DNA of 64,000 nucleotides from Catenovulum sp052056295 (GTDB taxonomy: Bacteria; Pseudomonadota; Gammaproteobacteria; Enterobacterales; Alteromonadaceae): the NCBI RefSeq assembly GCF_052056295.1, contig NZ_CP182493.1, forward strand, positions 620,001-684,000. Reading direction: 5' to 3'. The translations under genes and the position numbers were made by a program. How positions within the stretch are numbered: the first letter of the stretch is position 1; the number at the start of each line of letters is the position of its first letter. The notes below the pieces were generated by a model. It was not told the origin of the DNA. It searched no databases and was given only the letters and a program-made list of their open reading frames with translations. Positions 63,289 through 64,000 of the stretch are shown one piece after another.

Positions 63289-64000
63289 TTTAATATTCAA
63301 TCACGCACTTCCAATGCTCTTTAGCTTTACGTTTTAAACTGCATAAGCAAAAAGCATGGTATCGCCGCACAATGATTTGCAAGCTCACTTTAATATTCGA
63401 TCACGCACTTCAACAGTGCTCTTTAGCTTTCCGTTTTAAACTTCACAAGCAAAGAGCATGGTGTCGTTGCAGAATGGTTTGCTAGTTGATTTTAATATTC
63501 AATCACACACTCGTAAATTAAACGGTGCGAACAAGACGCACGGTGTCGTTGTGCAATGATTTACAAGCTAACTTTAATACTCGATCACGCACTTCACAAT
63601 TCTCTTTAGCTCTCAGTTTTAAACTTCACAAAGAGCCTGGTGTCGTTGCACAACAATTTGCAAGCTCACTTTAATATTCGATCACGCACTTCGGAATGAT
63701 ATTTCAGGCATTAATATTCGATCACGAACCCGTACGAACAGGAAGCACGGTTCTGTTGTACAAGGCTTTGCGAGCTCACTTTAATATTCAATCACGCACT
63801 TCGGAATGACTTTCAGGCTTTAATATTCAATCATGCACCCGTAAATTAAACGGTACGAACAGGAAGCATGATTCTGTTGTGCAATGATTTACCAGCTAGC
63901 TTTAATATTCGATCACGCACTTCAACAGTGCTCTTTAGCTTTCCGTTTTAAACTTCACAAGCAAAGAGCATGGTGTCGTTGTGCAATGATTTACAAGCTA
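63289..64000. repeat. Array of at least nine degenerate interspersed palindromic repeats, running off the window
   Basis: Nine units begin with the conserved head TTTAATATTCRATCACGCAC at 63289, 63389, 63491, 63573, 63670, 63710, 63780, 63819 and 63901. Three size classes alternate: long (97-102 bp, with an inner TGCTCTTTAGCTT...AAGCAAAGAGCA hairpin carrying a bulged A), medium (70-82 bp, with ACGG/CCGT and AACAG...CTGTT hairpins) and short (39-40 bp). Most long and medium units end with a tail like GTCGTTGTGCAATGATTTACAAGCT. Units 2 and 9 are nearly identical. Spacing is irregular and there are no unique equal-length spacers, so it is not CRISPR; there are no gene cassettes between units. The array begins 6 bp after the stop codon of the GHKL gene. 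Confidence 0.85.

Noticed and set aside
63289..64000. CRISPR array
   Set aside because: Repeat heads recur at irregular distances (39-102 bp), the intervening DNA is itself repeated among units, and no cas gene is present.
63289..64000. Integron attC array
   Set aside because: Some units show an AAC...GTT pairing and a bulged base, but the seven-base R boxes are not consistent between units, there are no cassettes with genes between them, and no intI gene is seen in the window.

Overview
This window looks like chromosomal DNA of a marine, AT-rich gammaproteobacterium, most likely an Alteromonadales member. The reasons are the macromolecular-synthesis operon rpsU-yqeY-dnaG-rpoD, the yejK/yejL/yejM neighbourhood beside rnd, the tal-pgi pair, DnaE2, a TonB-dependent receptor next to a TPR-sulfotransferase, and a dense set of Cache/GGDEF/EAL signalling proteins. 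The genus is inference; there is no rRNA in the window.

From left to right. 0-6.8 kb: the C-terminal part of dnaE2, a CAU-anticodon tRNA (probably the lysidine-type Ile2), a HAD phosphatase, then a gluconeogenic/glycolytic cluster tpiA-fbaA-fbp facing a KDG kinase. The fbp reading frame is broken by a frameshift. 6.9-14.7 kb: a PepSY membrane protein with a small partner, a split spermidine-synthase-like pair, and a TonB receptor with a TPR-sulfotransferase. 14.9-20.2 kb: a Cache hybrid histidine kinase, a Cache-GGDEF cyclase and a REC-EAL phosphodiesterase. 20.2-25.1 kb: an accessory patch with tandem LPP20/ankyrin paralogues, a lipoprotein, a small outer-membrane protein and two decayed IS110-type transposase pieces. 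25.2-50.3 kb: core genome, with pgi, tal, a REC-TPR protein, folM, rimO, rnd, yejKLM, tRNA-Pro(GGG), an RND efflux pair behind a strong Fur-box match, rpoD, dnaG, yqeY, rpsU, tsaD, dbpA and a PAS hybrid kinase. Between rimO and rnd lies a 0.5-kb non-coding stretch with a degenerate direct repeat and a long inverted repeat.

From about 50.5 kb to the right edge the DNA looks like an acquired island. A native-looking miaE is cut after about 43 codons. Next come a Gp2/YagK-type protein with HUH-like and Tyr-x-x-Lys motifs, and a complete but divergent miaE. Two gene-poor stretches flank one orphan gene. Then follows a tightly packed defence operon: a Cro-like regulator, hsdR, an OLD-like ATPase with TOPRIM-type motifs, hsdM, hsdS, and a GHKL ATPase carrying a C-terminal D...ExK nuclease-like motif. 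The window ends inside an array of at least nine units of a head-conserved, hairpin-forming repeat. Degenerate relatives of that repeat may also lie at about 52.84 and 53.90 kb, on the other side of the defence operon.

The most interesting region is 50.4-64 kb: a type I restriction-modification system extended by two ATPase effectors and bordered by an unusual palindromic repeat family.
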